A stretch of 64,000 bases of DNA. It comes from Fictibacillus arsenicus. Lineage in GTDB: Bacteria > Bacillota > Bacilli > Bacillales > Fictibacillaceae. The stretch covers positions 1,488,001 to 1,552,000 of the forward strand of contig NZ_CP016761.1 of the NCBI RefSeq assembly GCF_001642935.1, given 5' to 3'. The position numbers were made by a program, and so were the translations under genes. A model generated the notes under the pieces. That model was not told where the DNA came from. It was given only the letters and a program-made list of their open reading frames with translations, and ran no database searches. Within the stretch, counting starts at the first letter, position 1. Every line of letters begins with the position of its first letter. Of this stretch, positions 15,106 to 23,065 are shown one piece after another.

Positions 15106-16329
15106 ATGAAGCTTTCAGGGGAGATTTTTCGCAATAGAAGTTTTTTATATTTTTGGTTTAGTTCGATCTTAACAGCTATGGGCGACAGCTTTTTTATGAT
15201 CACATTAATGTGGCTGCTCGTTCAGATTTCTGGTTCACCTGTTATTGTTGGTACGTACATACTGCTTGTTACGCTGACGAAATTCTCGTTTGTTCTGTTT
15301 GGGGGAGCAATAGTAGACCGCTTCTCAGTAAAAAGACTGCTGATTGGATCGTCAATTGGAAGAGGAAGTATTTTGCTGCTCTTGTTTGCTGTTATTGCTG
15401 CAGGCGATCCTTCCATTTATTTCTTTTATATCACAGGGGTACTCTTTGGGCTGATTGATGCTGTAAGTGAGCCTGCAGGCATAACCTTCAGGACCCGGCT
15501 TGTCCCAGAAAAACATTACACACAGTCTATGAGCCTTTTGATGATGGCTGGTCAGGCGGCTAGTGTGGTCGGTCCAGCTCTTGGCGCAATGCTTTATGCA
15601 ATGTACGGAGCTAAAATGGCGTTCTTATTAAATGGTGTTGCATTCTTCACAGCTGCGGGCTTATTTATTTTTATTAGAGTTAATGACGAGGAGTCAGAAG
15701 AAAAAACGACTTCCTTTTTGGCTGGAATTAAAGAAGGATTTTCGTTCTTCGTTGGTGCTCCTGTTCTTGCCACGATGGCAGTGTTCGCCTTTTTTGCAAA
15801 TGCTGCGGTGGGTGCTGTCATGGTAAGTCTTCCTTTTTTAATGAAGGATTTAGATTTTGGAATAAAAGGGTACGGATGGGCTCATACTTCGCTTGCGGTT
15901 GGAAGTGTTGTAGCTGCAGTAATTTTCTCTTTATTTGTGATTCATAAACCTAAGCCTTACATGACGTTGTTAACTTGTTTCCTGCAGGGTGCAGGCATTT
16001 TCCTAATCGGTTTCTTTTCAAAAGAGCTGGCTGTTCTTCTGTTTTTGCTTGCTATGGTCGGCTTTCTTGAGGCAGCGGTTAATGTTATCGCACCGAGCGT
16101 AAATCATGCTTTAATTCCACCAAAGCTGTTCGGGCGTGTGATAGGAATCATGGTAATTATTATGGGAATTTCTGAACCCATTGCAGCAGGAACCGCGGGT
16201 TTTCTCATTGAAAAGATAGGAGCAGCAGATGTATTCGTTTGGGGAGGTTCTATGGAGATGCTAGTTGCTTTCCTCGTATTCTCACTTCCTTTCATAAGAA
16301 ATTTTAAAGGTGTTGAAAAGAGTTCGTAA
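15106..16329 (+). CDS. MFS exporter (MFS_3/EntS-like)
   Basis: A 407-residue major facilitator protein with about twelve helices. It begins FRNRSFLYFWFSSILTAMGDSFF, and has the cytoplasmic motif FGGAIVDRFSVKRLLIGSS (motif A-like) and EPAGITFRTRLVP between helices 4 and 5, as in the enterobactin-exporter-like MFS_3 group. The start is the ATG following AGGAG; 13 upstream in-frame codons are possible. Its position beside the siderophore uptake locus suggests, but does not prove, siderophore export. Confidence 0.87.
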   Translation: MKLSGEIFRNRSFLYFWFSSILTAMGDSFFMITLMWLLVQISGSPVIVGTYILLVTLTKFSFVLFGGAIVDRFSVKRLLIGSSIGRGSILLLLFAVIAAGDPSIYFFYITGVLFGLIDAVSEPAGITFRTRLVPEKHYTQSMSLLMMAGQAASVVGPALGAMLYAMYGAKMAFLLNGVAFFTAAGLFIFIRVNDEESEEKTTSFLAGIKEGFSFFVGAPVLATMAVFAFFANAAVGAVMVSLPFLMKDLDFGIKGYGWAHTSLAVGSVVAAVIFSLFVIHKPKPYMTLLTCFLQGAGIFLIGFFSKELAVLLFLLAMVGFLEAAVNVIAPSVNHALIPPKLFGRVIGIMVIIMGISEPIAAGTAGFLIEKIGAADVFVWGGSMEMLVAFLVFSLPFIRNFKGVEKSS

Positions 16330-16435
16330 TTTTTTCACAATTCTGCTACTAATCTGACATAACTTTCGCAAGGCAAATGGATGAGTTTACATAAAATATA
16401 TAGTAGAAGTAAATTTATTCCTGGAGGTTTTTACG

Positions 16436-16858
16436 ATGACTAAAAAACCGTCATATGAAAAGGAACTGCAGAAGCGCGAAATTCTAATGAAGGACGAGCA
16501 GACAAACGCCTGGTATTATGAAGACCATATCTCGGCAATCGTGAACCGTGCGCGAAAAGAAGGGGCTTTTGACAATCTGGAAGGTATGGGCAAACCGCTT
16601 AATATTGATGAAGACCTCGTTTACAATCCGGAAAAACGCCTGCACAAAGTAATGAAAGATAATAATGTTTTGCCGAATTGGGTGAAACTTGGCAAAGAGA
16701 TAGACGTATTAAAAGAAGAGCTAAAATCGTACACGGTAGAATATAACATCAAAAAAACAGTAGAGTCCATTAACCAAAAAGTGTTTCAGCATAACTTGAC
16801 GTGTCCGCCAACTGCACAGCGGATGAAAGTGAATCTGGAGGACGTTTTGAAGAAGTAA
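16436..16858 (+). CDS. DUF1992 (DnaJC28-like) protein
   Basis: A 140-residue soluble protein dominated by the DUF1992 domain, recognised by EDHISAIVNRARKEGAFDNLEGMGKPLNIDED. Human DNAJC28 shares the domain; its bacterial role is not defined. GGAGG precedes the ATG. The disrupted cupin gene begins 11 bases after its stop, so the two are probably co-transcribed. Confidence 0.88.
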   Translation: MTKKPSYEKELQKREILMKDEQTNAWYYEDHISAIVNRARKEGAFDNLEGMGKPLNIDEDLVYNPEKRLHKVMKDNNVLPNWVKLGKEIDVLKEELKSYTVEYNIKKTVESINQKVFQHNLTCPPTAQRMKVNLEDVLKK

Positions 16859-16869
16859 TTGGAGGATGT

Positions 16870-17244
16870 ATGTCTAAAATAAGCACGTTAAATGCTGAAC
16901 ATTATCAATGGGGAAATGCCTGTGACGGATGGCATCTCCTTAAACAGGATGACTTGAGTATCATCCACGAAAAAATGCCTCCGAAAACGGCAGAGGTTAG
17001 ACATTACCATGTGTTTTCTCGTTAATTTTTCTTTATTTTAAATGGTGCAATTATCATCGAAATAGATGGAGCAGAATGTGTGTTGAGTGCTCATCAAGGA
17101 TTAGAAATCCCTGCAGGTACACCTCATCAAGTGCGTAACGAAAGCGAAGTATCTGCTGAATTTCTAGTAACATCCCAGCCTCCTGCCCATGGTGATCGTG
17201 TCGTCGTTAAAAAAGTGAAAAGCATCAGTCATGTGACCCTTTAG
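16870..17244 (+). pseudogene. Cupin-domain gene interrupted by an in-frame TAA
   Basis: Without any frameshift the frame from the GGAGG-preceded ATG runs 125 codons, broken once by TAA at 17023-17025. The flanking text reads RHYHVFSR-stop-FFFILNGAIIIEIDG, where small cupins have HYH-x-x-SRQFFF; a CAA to TAA change of Gln explains the stop. The second half keeps cupin motif 2 (EIPAGTPHQVRN). TAA is not recoded as Sec, so this is a nonsense mutation, apparently recent since nothing else has decayed; a sequencing error is possible. Confidence 0.85.
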
Positions 17245-17270
17245 TATTTATTGCTATAGGGTCTTTTTCT
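17235..17270 (+). terminator. Intrinsic terminator after the cupin gene
   Basis: GACCCT / AGGGTC arms around a 17-base loop, then T-run. It overlaps the last codons of the cupin frame. Confidence 0.7.
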
Positions 17271-17352
17271 ATGGCTGATTTCGTAAACATTGTTGCTATT
17301 AAGATTCGATTCAAAGGGAAAGCTACTCAAAAAACGGACTGGAGCAGATTTG

Positions 17353-18288
17353 ATGCTGAAATACAAAAAAAACACGAACGAAACTATCCGGCTTGAGCAT
17401 TTTGAAGTTCCTGATCGCGATGAAACAATTTGGATATTTTATGATTCTCCTGAAGAAATGAAAAAAGACTCTATTCTCGAAAAAGTTGAACTTCATCATC
17501 TTGCAGCTTCTGCATTTACCACCTTTTCCGAACATCCTAGTATTAACGTGTATGCAAAACACGCTGTTGTTTCTACCTTTTATTTAGAAACGGAAAGCCT
17601 AGAACCGATTAGGATCAACCTTTTAATTGGAGAGCAATATTTGATCGTCATGTCTGAACGAAAGATACCGTTCAGAGGAGCGCTCGTAAAGGACTTTAAA
17701 GAAAATCCGGAACATATGCAGCACGTCAGCTATATGCTTTATTATTTCATGAAAGATATCGTGAATTCTTATTTAGAAGTGGTGGATCAGCTTTCAAATG
17801 AGTTTTTAGAGCTCGAAAAAAGAGTTTTTGTTGATCCGTTAAAACGTGAGATCGGACATAAAGTTTATCGCTGGAAAAGCCGGCTGCACAAATTAAGACA
17901 ATACGTGGAAGCAGAAGAGAGTATCATTCAAAAGATGGGACACGATGATTTTGAGTACGCCAATGAGGAATCAGGCTTTTATTTTAAGGATCTGCTCTCT
18001 GCTTTCTCAAGAGTGACAACTGCATTTGACAGTTTTAAAGAGAATCTAAAGGGTGTTCTAGATCTACAGATGTCATTAAAATCAGATCACATGAACCGCA
18101 TTATGAAGACCCTTACCCTTGTGAGTGCAGTCTTTGTACCCCTGACGTTTATCGCAGGTCTATATGGTATGAACTTTGAATATATCCCTGAGCTGAAATG
18201 GCGTTACGGCTATTTCTATGTATTAACGCTTTGTTTTTCTTTAGCTGTAATGATTATGGGTTATTTTAAGAAAAAAAGATGGTGGTAA
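17353..18288 (+). CDS. corA: CorA-like divalent cation transporter
   Basis: A 311-residue CorA/YfjQ-type inner-membrane Mg/Co channel subunit. A long cytoplasmic domain precedes two C-terminal helices, with the signature YGMNF at the end of the first helix (residues 271-275) and a basic tail KKKRWW. The chosen ATG has GGAG 8 bases upstream; a TTG 21 codons earlier lacks a convincing site. A second Mg transporter, mgtE, lies at 42610. Confidence 0.92.
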   Translation: MLKYKKNTNETIRLEHFEVPDRDETIWIFYDSPEEMKKDSILEKVELHHLAASAFTTFSEHPSINVYAKHAVVSTFYLETESLEPIRINLLIGEQYLIVMSERKIPFRGALVKDFKENPEHMQHVSYMLYYFMKDIVNSYLEVVDQLSNEFLELEKRVFVDPLKREIGHKVYRWKSRLHKLRQYVEAEESIIQKMGHDDFEYANEESGFYFKDLLSAFSRVTTAFDSFKENLKGVLDLQMSLKSDHMNRIMKTLTLVSAVFVPLTFIAGLYGMNFEYIPELKWRYGYFYVLTLCFSLAVMIMGYFKKKRWW

Positions 18289-18342
18289 TCGTTACATAAA
18301 AATTCGGCAGTGGCGGAAAATAAATAAAAAGGAGGGCGTAAC

Positions 18343-18693
18343 TTGGAGAAAAGACCTTATTATGTGAACGTTGAGAGCGGAGAAATTTTGCCGATAAAAA
18401 CTGCATCAACTTTTCAGTTTGAGATATCAGCTTCAGATGATGATGTGCGAAAACTCGAGAAAAAGTTTCAAGAGGTAGACAGCGCCGCATCAGATACTTT
18501 CGTAAGATCGCATGTACCATACGTTCCTTATTCAAATGATCCAGATAACGATCGCTATGATCAAAAATTACAAGAGGCTTATCGGATCATCCATGACCTT
18601 GGCCAAGACGAAACAAGACGGTTTATTGAAACGATGAGCTTCTGGAATCCGGAAAAACCTGAAGACATTGAAAAAAGGCCAGAGAATAATTAA
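18343..18693 (+). CDS. Conserved hypothetical protein, 116 residues
   Basis: Small acidic soluble protein starting at TTG after GGAGGG. It has no signal peptide or membrane helix and ends in a charged, Pro-rich tail (NPEKPEDIEKRPENN). I recognise no catalytic motif. It follows corA by 54 bases and is closed by a terminator overlapping its stop. Confidence 0.75.
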   Translation: MEKRPYYVNVESGEILPIKTASTFQFEISASDDDVRKLEKKFQEVDSAASDTFVRSHVPYVPYSNDPDNDRYDQKLQEAYRIIHDLGQDETRRFIETMSFWNPEKPEDIEKRPENN

Positions 18694-18708
18694 TCTCTTG
18701 GCCTTTTC
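18674..18708. terminator. Bidirectional intrinsic terminator
   Basis: Stem AAGGCCAGAGA / TCTC-T-TGGCCTT with one bulged T, A-rich left flank and TTTT on the right; shared by convergent genes. Confidence 0.8.
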
Positions 18709-18713
18709 TTTGG

Positions 18714-18941
18714 TTAATAAACGAAGAATGCAATGTAGATGATGAGGATCACCGCTATAGAAAATCCTGCTAATGCAATAAAAACGGGATTTAATAATGC
18801 AGTATGTCTTGAGACTGCAGGGTTTACTTCGTCTTCCGTATAAACTTTTTGTTTCTTTGCGACCTTCATTGTCCACCATAGTCCAGCAGCCGCTACAAGG
18901 ACAGCCAATAAGATAAAGAATAGTGTAAACAAAATGTTCAC
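18714..18941 (-). CDS. Small two-helix membrane protein
   Basis: 75 residues: a hydrophobic helix at residues 3-24, a charged cytoplasmic or external loop (KVAKKQKVYTEDE), and a second helix at residues 51-74. AAGGAG is correctly spaced before the ATG. Family not recognised. It lies downstream of the deoxynucleoside kinase gene on the same strand, 37 bases apart. Confidence 0.7.
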   Translation of the reverse strand: MNILFTLFFILLAVLVAAAGLWWTMKVAKKQKVYTEDEVNPAVSRHTALLNPVFIALAGFSIAVILIIYIAFFVY

Positions 18942-18978
18942 TCCTTAAAGCTTGATTGTCCATATAGTGTTTGTGGAT

Positions 18979-19647
18979 TTAGCGGGTTTCATGCATAACA
19001 GCAGAACGTTGTTCAAGGGACTCGAGACGCTGAAGTTCATTTTTAACAAGTGTCATAATTTTATCCTGATCATTCCTGTCAAAGATATTGTATTGGTCAC
19101 TTTCAATCATTAATACGGGTGTCTTATCATACGCTTTGATCCAGTCTTTATATTTTGCATGAAGCGTTTTGTAATAAGCTAGAAGTTCAGGATTCTCTTC
19201 AACCTGCTCATAAGAACGGCCTCTTTGTTTAATCCGGTTCAAAACGGTTTCCAAGTCACTGTCCAGATAAATAAGCAAGTCCTGACGTGACTTTGGAGTT
19301 TTGTCAATTTCGTTCATCATCGTTTCAAGCAGATCCTTATACGTATCAAATTCAAGCTGTGTCATATTGCCGGAATCAAAGTTCAGTTCTGCAAAAATCA
19401 GATCTTCATAAAGACTGCGGTCCAGGACGTTATCAGGACTTGTTCTTGCTTGGCGAATCGTTTTAAAGCGTGTGTTCAGAAAATAAATCTGAAGCGGGAA
19501 AGCCCATCGCTTCGGGTTTTTGTAATAATCGGGTAAAATAGGGTTATCAACGACACTTTCGTAAAAAATCTCGCTGCTTAGCTGCTCGCTCAGAAATTCA
19601 GCATACGTTGATTTGCCCGTTCCGATCATACCTGCCATTAAAATCAC
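18979..19647 (-). CDS. Deoxynucleoside kinase (dAK/dCK type)
   Basis: A 222-residue P-loop kinase of the dNK family. Walker A GMIGTGKST (residues 6-14), the DRS motif LDRSLYED (residues 75-82) and the LID Arg-rich segment RIKQRGRSYEQ are present. It phosphorylates deoxyadenosine, deoxycytidine or deoxyguanosine for salvage. Only one of the pair usually found in Bacillus (dck and dgk adjacent) is here, so substrate preference is left open. GGAGG precedes the ATG. Confidence 0.88.
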   Translation of the reverse strand: MILMAGMIGTGKSTYAEFLSEQLSSEIFYESVVDNPILPDYYKNPKRWAFPLQIYFLNTRFKTIRQARTSPDNVLDRSLYEDLIFAELNFDSGNMTQLEFDTYKDLLETMMNEIDKTPKSRQDLLIYLDSDLETVLNRIKQRGRSYEQVEENPELLAYYKTLHAKYKDWIKAYDKTPVLMIESDQYNIFDRNDQDKIMTLVKNELQRLESLEQRSAVMHETR

Positions 19648-19861
19648 GGTATATCCTCCTAAAATGAAATGCTAAAACACATTAATGTAAAAGCGTGGTT
19701 CATATGTATGTAAATCAATATATGGTATGTATGGCTTGTAAGCCCTTCTAAATATATCACGGAATACAAAAGGTGAACAGAGGCTGTTTGTCGGAAAATG
19801 GAGAATTTGGCCTAAAGTTTAATAACTAAGAAGTAAAGAGCAAGGAGAGGAGATAAGGGAT

Positions 19862-20494
19862 ATGACTATTAAAATCAGAGTTTATTCAGATTTCGTTTGA
19901 CCATATTGTTTTTTAGCGGAGGCTCCGCTATTAGAAGCAACAAAGGATAAAGATTTTGAAATAGAATGGATGCCATTTGAATTGCGTCCCTATCCAGAGG
20001 AGACGTTAAAGCCTGAAGGCAATTACATTCAGCGTGCATGGCAGGAATCTGTACTTCCACTTGCACAAAAGATGGGAGTAAAAATGATTCTGCCGGAAGT
20101 ATCACCTCAGCCTCATACACACCTGGCACATGAGGGTCTTTTATTTTCTAAAAAGCATAAGAAAGAGAAAGAATATGCACACCGTGTTTTTACCAGTTTC
20201 TATCAAGAAGGTAAAGACATAGGACAAATTGGAGTACTTCGCGGCATCGCTGAAGAGGTTGGGCTCGATGGAGAATCGTTTGAGCAGGCACTCGTTTCCC
20301 GTGAATTCTGCAGCGAGAGAGAAGAATACTTACGGCGAGCGTTTGAAGAGGTGCAAATTACAGCTGTTCCGACTATGTTTATCGGGGACAGAGTTTTAAA
20401 AGGGCTCCACCCGCAGGCAAATATTGAACGTGCTTTAAGAGGAGCGATCCGGGACGAGAAGATGGAATTTTGCGAAGGCGAAGAATGTGAATAA
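19862..20494 (+). CDS. DsbA/FrnE-like selenoprotein oxidoreductase (TGA at codon 13 = Sec)
   Basis: Reading the TGA at 19898-19900 as Sec gives a complete 210-residue DsbA-family protein of the cytoplasmic FrnE type. The active site is DFV-U-PYC, exactly replacing the CPYC/CPWC motif. The frame downstream shows the cis-Pro loop ITAVPTMFIGDRVLKG and a C-terminal CEGEECE tail. AGGAGAGGAG precedes the ATG. It probably catalyses thiol-disulfide exchange; FrnE of Deinococcus functions in oxidative stress. A conventional gene caller would start at an internal ATG near 19970, losing the active site. Confidence 0.9.
19914..19930 (+). promoter_or_regulatory. Candidate bacterial SECIS hairpin in the DsbA-like gene
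   Basis: Perfect 7-bp stem UAGCGGA / UCCGCUA with loop GGC; G at loop position 1. The loop begins 20 nt after the TGA. It is the clearest of the three hairpins. Confidence 0.7.
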
Positions 20495-20503
20495 AAATAG
20501 AAA

Positions 20504-20546
20504 AAAGAGCGCTTAGAAGGGTTTCCTTCTTTGCGCTCTTTCTCGT
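20504..20546 (+). terminator. Intrinsic terminator after the DsbA-like gene
   Basis: AAAGAGCGC / GCGCTCTTT outer stem with nested AGAAGG / CCTTCT. Confidence 0.85.
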
Positions 20547-20633
20547 TCTTAACAATGAAAAAAGGGGGTTGTTGATAGGGATGTATATAATATAGCAAGT
20601 CTTATAAAAATTATGAGGAATATGTGATTTTTT

Positions 20634-20662
20634 TGATAAACGTTATCACTTTGTGACAAAGT
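20634..20662. promoter_or_regulatory. Two adjacent palindromes, possible operators
   Basis: TGATAAACGTTATCA (nearly perfect dyad) is followed without gap by ACTTTGTGACAAAGT (perfect 7-bp arms around G). They lie in the 416-base gap upstream of the MFS gene, together with the repeat fragment at 20684 and a weak hairpin at 20753. No regulator family is assigned. Confidence 0.4.
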
Positions 20663-20683
20663 CGCGTTGACGGACTAAAGAGA

Positions 20684-20722
20684 AGGTGTGAGTTTCGCAC
20701 CTTCCGCTCCAATCAAATCAGC
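20684..20722 (-). repeat. Fragment of the dispersed repeat (copy 13)
   Basis: Only the segment resembling GAGTCTCGCACCTTGCGCTCCAATCAA remains (here GTGAGTTTCGCACCTTCCGCTCC). Neither the central hairpin nor the outer arms are present. Confidence 0.65.
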
Positions 20723-20752
20723 TTTTCATCACAGAAAAAACAAAAAGAAAAA

Positions 20753-20778
20753 AGCCCATGTAGGGGAGGGCTCTTTTC
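20753..20778 (+). terminator. Weak terminator-like hairpin
   Basis: AGCCC / GGGCT stem with flanking A- and T-runs, in a non-coding stretch; its role is unclear. Confidence 0.4.
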
Positions 20779-20910
20779 CGGGAAAGGGGGGTACACCTAT
20801 ATCAGACGAATCAAATAAAAGAAAGTTTCAAAAAATGTAAATTTTCTTTTCTATCTTTCTAAAAAAAGTGATAAAGTTATAAAACAGAAAAGATGAGAGA
20901 AGGAATGGGG

Positions 20911-22155
20911 ATGAACGGATTTTTTGCAAAATGGCATCCAGCTGTCATCGTTATAGTAACGGGAACTCTTTTTACTAGAGCAGCATTTTTTATGACAATG
21001 CCATTTTTAGCGATTTACTTGTACAGCGAAAAAGGAATAGAACCTGCTATGGTAGGATTGATTATCGGTGTGAGTGCACTTACAGGAACATTCGGGGGTT
21101 TCTTTGGAGGTTATCTCTCTGACCGAGTTGGAAGGCTTCCTGTTATGACAGCTGCAATTTTAACATGGAGTGCTGTTTTTGCAGGATTTGCGATTGCAGA
21201 ATATGTCTGGCACTTCTTTCTGCTGAATATGTTAAACGGCCTCTGCCGATCATGGTTTGAGCCGATTTCAAGAGCATTGCTTGCAGACGTTACTACGAAA
21301 GAAAATCGTCTTCGCGTTTTCAATGCCCGCTATTTTGCCATCAATGTAGGAGCAGCGATCGGACCTGTTGCTGGGACTCACCTTGGAACAAGTTCTTCAA
21401 CTGGTGCATTCTATATCACTGCTGCCGCATACCTCGTATACGGGCTATTAATCATCATTACGCTAAAAGGTTATTCAGCAGAACTAAAAGCCGGTGAAGA
21501 AAGGAAGTTTTCTATCAAATCTGCACTGACAGTCCTGTCAAAAGATAGAATCTTGGCATTTTTTCTAATAGGAAACACAATAGTGATGATGGCACAGTCA
21601 CAAATGGATACAACACTTGCGCAATATATAGGGAATGCCCCGCAATTTGAGAATGGTGTGAAGCTGTTTGCGTATCTTGTGGTTACAAATGCCGTAACGG
21701 TGTTAATACTACAGTTTCCGGTTACGAACTATGTTAAACGGTTTCAGCCGATGAACGCACTTCGCTTTGGAAGCATTGCCTTTAGTCTTGCGTTACTTGG
21801 ATTCGGGTTATCAACGAACTGGATCTTCCTTGTAATAAGCATGGTGTTTTTAACTGTAGGAGAAATAATCGTTTTCGTAATGAGTGACGTATTATTAGAC
21901 GACCTTGCTCCAGACCATATGAGAGGTACATATTTTGGAGCGATGTCATTTCGCTCGATCGGATTCAGCGCAGGACCATGGATTGGCGGTCTCCTTTTAA
22001 GTACGTTCGGCTTTGAACATGGATTCTATGTATTTGGGAGTCTGACGCTAATCTCGTTATTGTCACTTCCATTTTTTCAATATGGAGAAACGATTCGAAA
22101 GAATTTATCAGCTGAACATTCTGTTTCGACTCAAGAGAGGAGTTTACACACATGA
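20911..22155 (+). CDS. MFS transporter (MdtH/YttB-like multidrug type)
   Basis: A 414-residue twelve-helix major facilitator. Motif A appears as GGYLSDRVGRLPVM (around residues 66-79) and the helix-4 region has NGLCRSWFEPISRALLADV. The ATG preceded by AAGGAATGGGG is preferred to one six codons earlier that lacks a site. Its stop overlaps the following glyoxalase-fold gene (ATGA), so the two are translationally coupled; the link may be self-resistance to a small molecule, which is speculative. Confidence 0.87.
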   Translation: MNGFFAKWHPAVIVIVTGTLFTRAAFFMTMPFLAIYLYSEKGIEPAMVGLIIGVSALTGTFGGFFGGYLSDRVGRLPVMTAAILTWSAVFAGFAIAEYVWHFFLLNMLNGLCRSWFEPISRALLADVTTKENRLRVFNARYFAINVGAAIGPVAGTHLGTSSSTGAFYITAAAYLVYGLLIIITLKGYSAELKAGEERKFSIKSALTVLSKDRILAFFLIGNTIVMMAQSQMDTTLAQYIGNAPQFENGVKLFAYLVVTNAVTVLILQFPVTNYVKRFQPMNALRFGSIAFSLALLGFGLSTNWIFLVISMVFLTVGEIIVFVMSDVLLDDLAPDHMRGTYFGAMSFRSIGFSAGPWIGGLLLSTFGFEHGFYVFGSLTLISLLSLPFFQYGETIRKNLSAEHSVSTQERSLHT

Positions 22156-22526
22156 TTACAGGTATTGAACATACGGGAATTATGGTAACGAACATGGAAA
22201 AATCACTTTCGTTTTATACTGAAATTTTGGGATTAAATCTGCTGGACCGTTTTGATCATACAAGCGTCCCAGTGGAACTTGCTTTTTTAGGATTAGATGA
22301 AAAGGTCCTTGTTGAACTGATATCAGGTTATCCGGGAGAAGTAACGAACGAAGGAAAGGTTCACCATCTTGCTTTCTCTGTTACAAACATCGAAGAAAAG
22401 TTCGAGATCTTAAAGGAAAAAGGGGTTCAGCTAAAAGACAAAGAAATTACAGAACTGCCAAACGGAAAATACTTTTTCTTTTACGGTCCTGATGAAGAGT
22501 CGCTTGAATTCTTTGAAAGAAAATAA
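22152..22526 (+). CDS. VOC (glyoxalase/bleomycin-resistance) family protein
   Basis: A 124-residue single vicinal-oxygen-chelate unit of two beta-alpha-beta modules. Likely metal ligands are His7 (GIEHTG), Glu in VLVELIS, His in VHHLAF and Glu near the end (SLEFFE), matching glyoxalase I-type metal sites. It overlaps the MFS gene by 4 bases. Substrate unknown: methylglyoxal-glutathione analogs or an antibiotic are possible. Confidence 0.88.
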   Translation: MITGIEHTGIMVTNMEKSLSFYTEILGLNLLDRFDHTSVPVELAFLGLDEKVLVELISGYPGEVTNEGKVHHLAFSVTNIEEKFEILKEKGVQLKDKEITELPNGKYFFFYGPDEESLEFFERK

Positions 22527-22530
22527 AATG

Positions 22531-22566
22531 GAGGCTGCGGAGAAATTCTCTGCAGTCTCTTTTTTA
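22531..22566 (+). terminator. Intrinsic terminator after the VOC gene
   Basis: GAGGCTGCGGAGAA / TTCTCTGCAGTCTC stem, one-base loop plus breathing, followed by a T-run. Confidence 0.85.
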
Positions 22567-22627
22567 ATTTTTTGTAAAGGTATTGAGTTTTAGAAGGAAG
22601 GGATTTGAACAGAGAGAATTCTTCAGT

Positions 22628-22963
22628 TTAGATACCTGGGAGTGTTTCCTTTAAATATTGATTAGAGCAGTATTCGACTCCGTATTTGTAACGTTGTTCT
22701 CTTATATTTCTAGCTTTTTTTGGATCAATGGGAATACGTTTTATTTCTGGATAAGCCTCCATAATCTTTTGGGCGATTTTGTCACCAGGCTCATCAGGGT
22801 CTGTTAAAACGTACACCTCGTTACATATTATTAGTGCTTCTTCAATCGCTCTTCTTTCTTTATGACGAAATGAAATGCCATTTAATATAACGAAATGGGC
22901 ATGGGGGTCGACACTTTGTACTCTCAGTTGATCACTTTTGCCTTCAACAATGTATCCGGTCAT
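22628..22963 (-). CDS. Small TOPRIM-domain protein
   Basis: A 111-residue stand-alone TOPRIM domain: the first acidic motif is IVEGKSDQ, the second LTDPDEPGD (DxD type), as in RNase M5, primases and OLD nucleases. It lacks the C-terminal part of RNase M5. The start is the ATG 5 bases after AGGAGG; 21 upstream in-frame codons are possible. A role in nucleic-acid cleavage or nucleotidyl transfer is inferred only from the fold. Confidence 0.85.
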   Translation of the reverse strand: MTGYIVEGKSDQLRVQSVDPHAHFVILNGISFRHKERRAIEEALIICNEVYVLTDPDEPGDKIAQKIMEAYPEIKRIPIDPKKARNIREQRYKYGVEYCSNQYLKETLPGI

Positions 22964-23065
22964 AGCGCCTCCTGTAAAACTTGGATTCACTATGATTTTA
23001 TGGAGTGCATATTGATAATAGTACAACTTCTAGAAAATTACTCATAAAAAAGGGGATTATACATT

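Noticed and set aside
17023-17025. Stop in the cupin gene as recoding
   Set aside because: The codon is TAA, which is not used for selenocysteine; a Gln codon change explains it.
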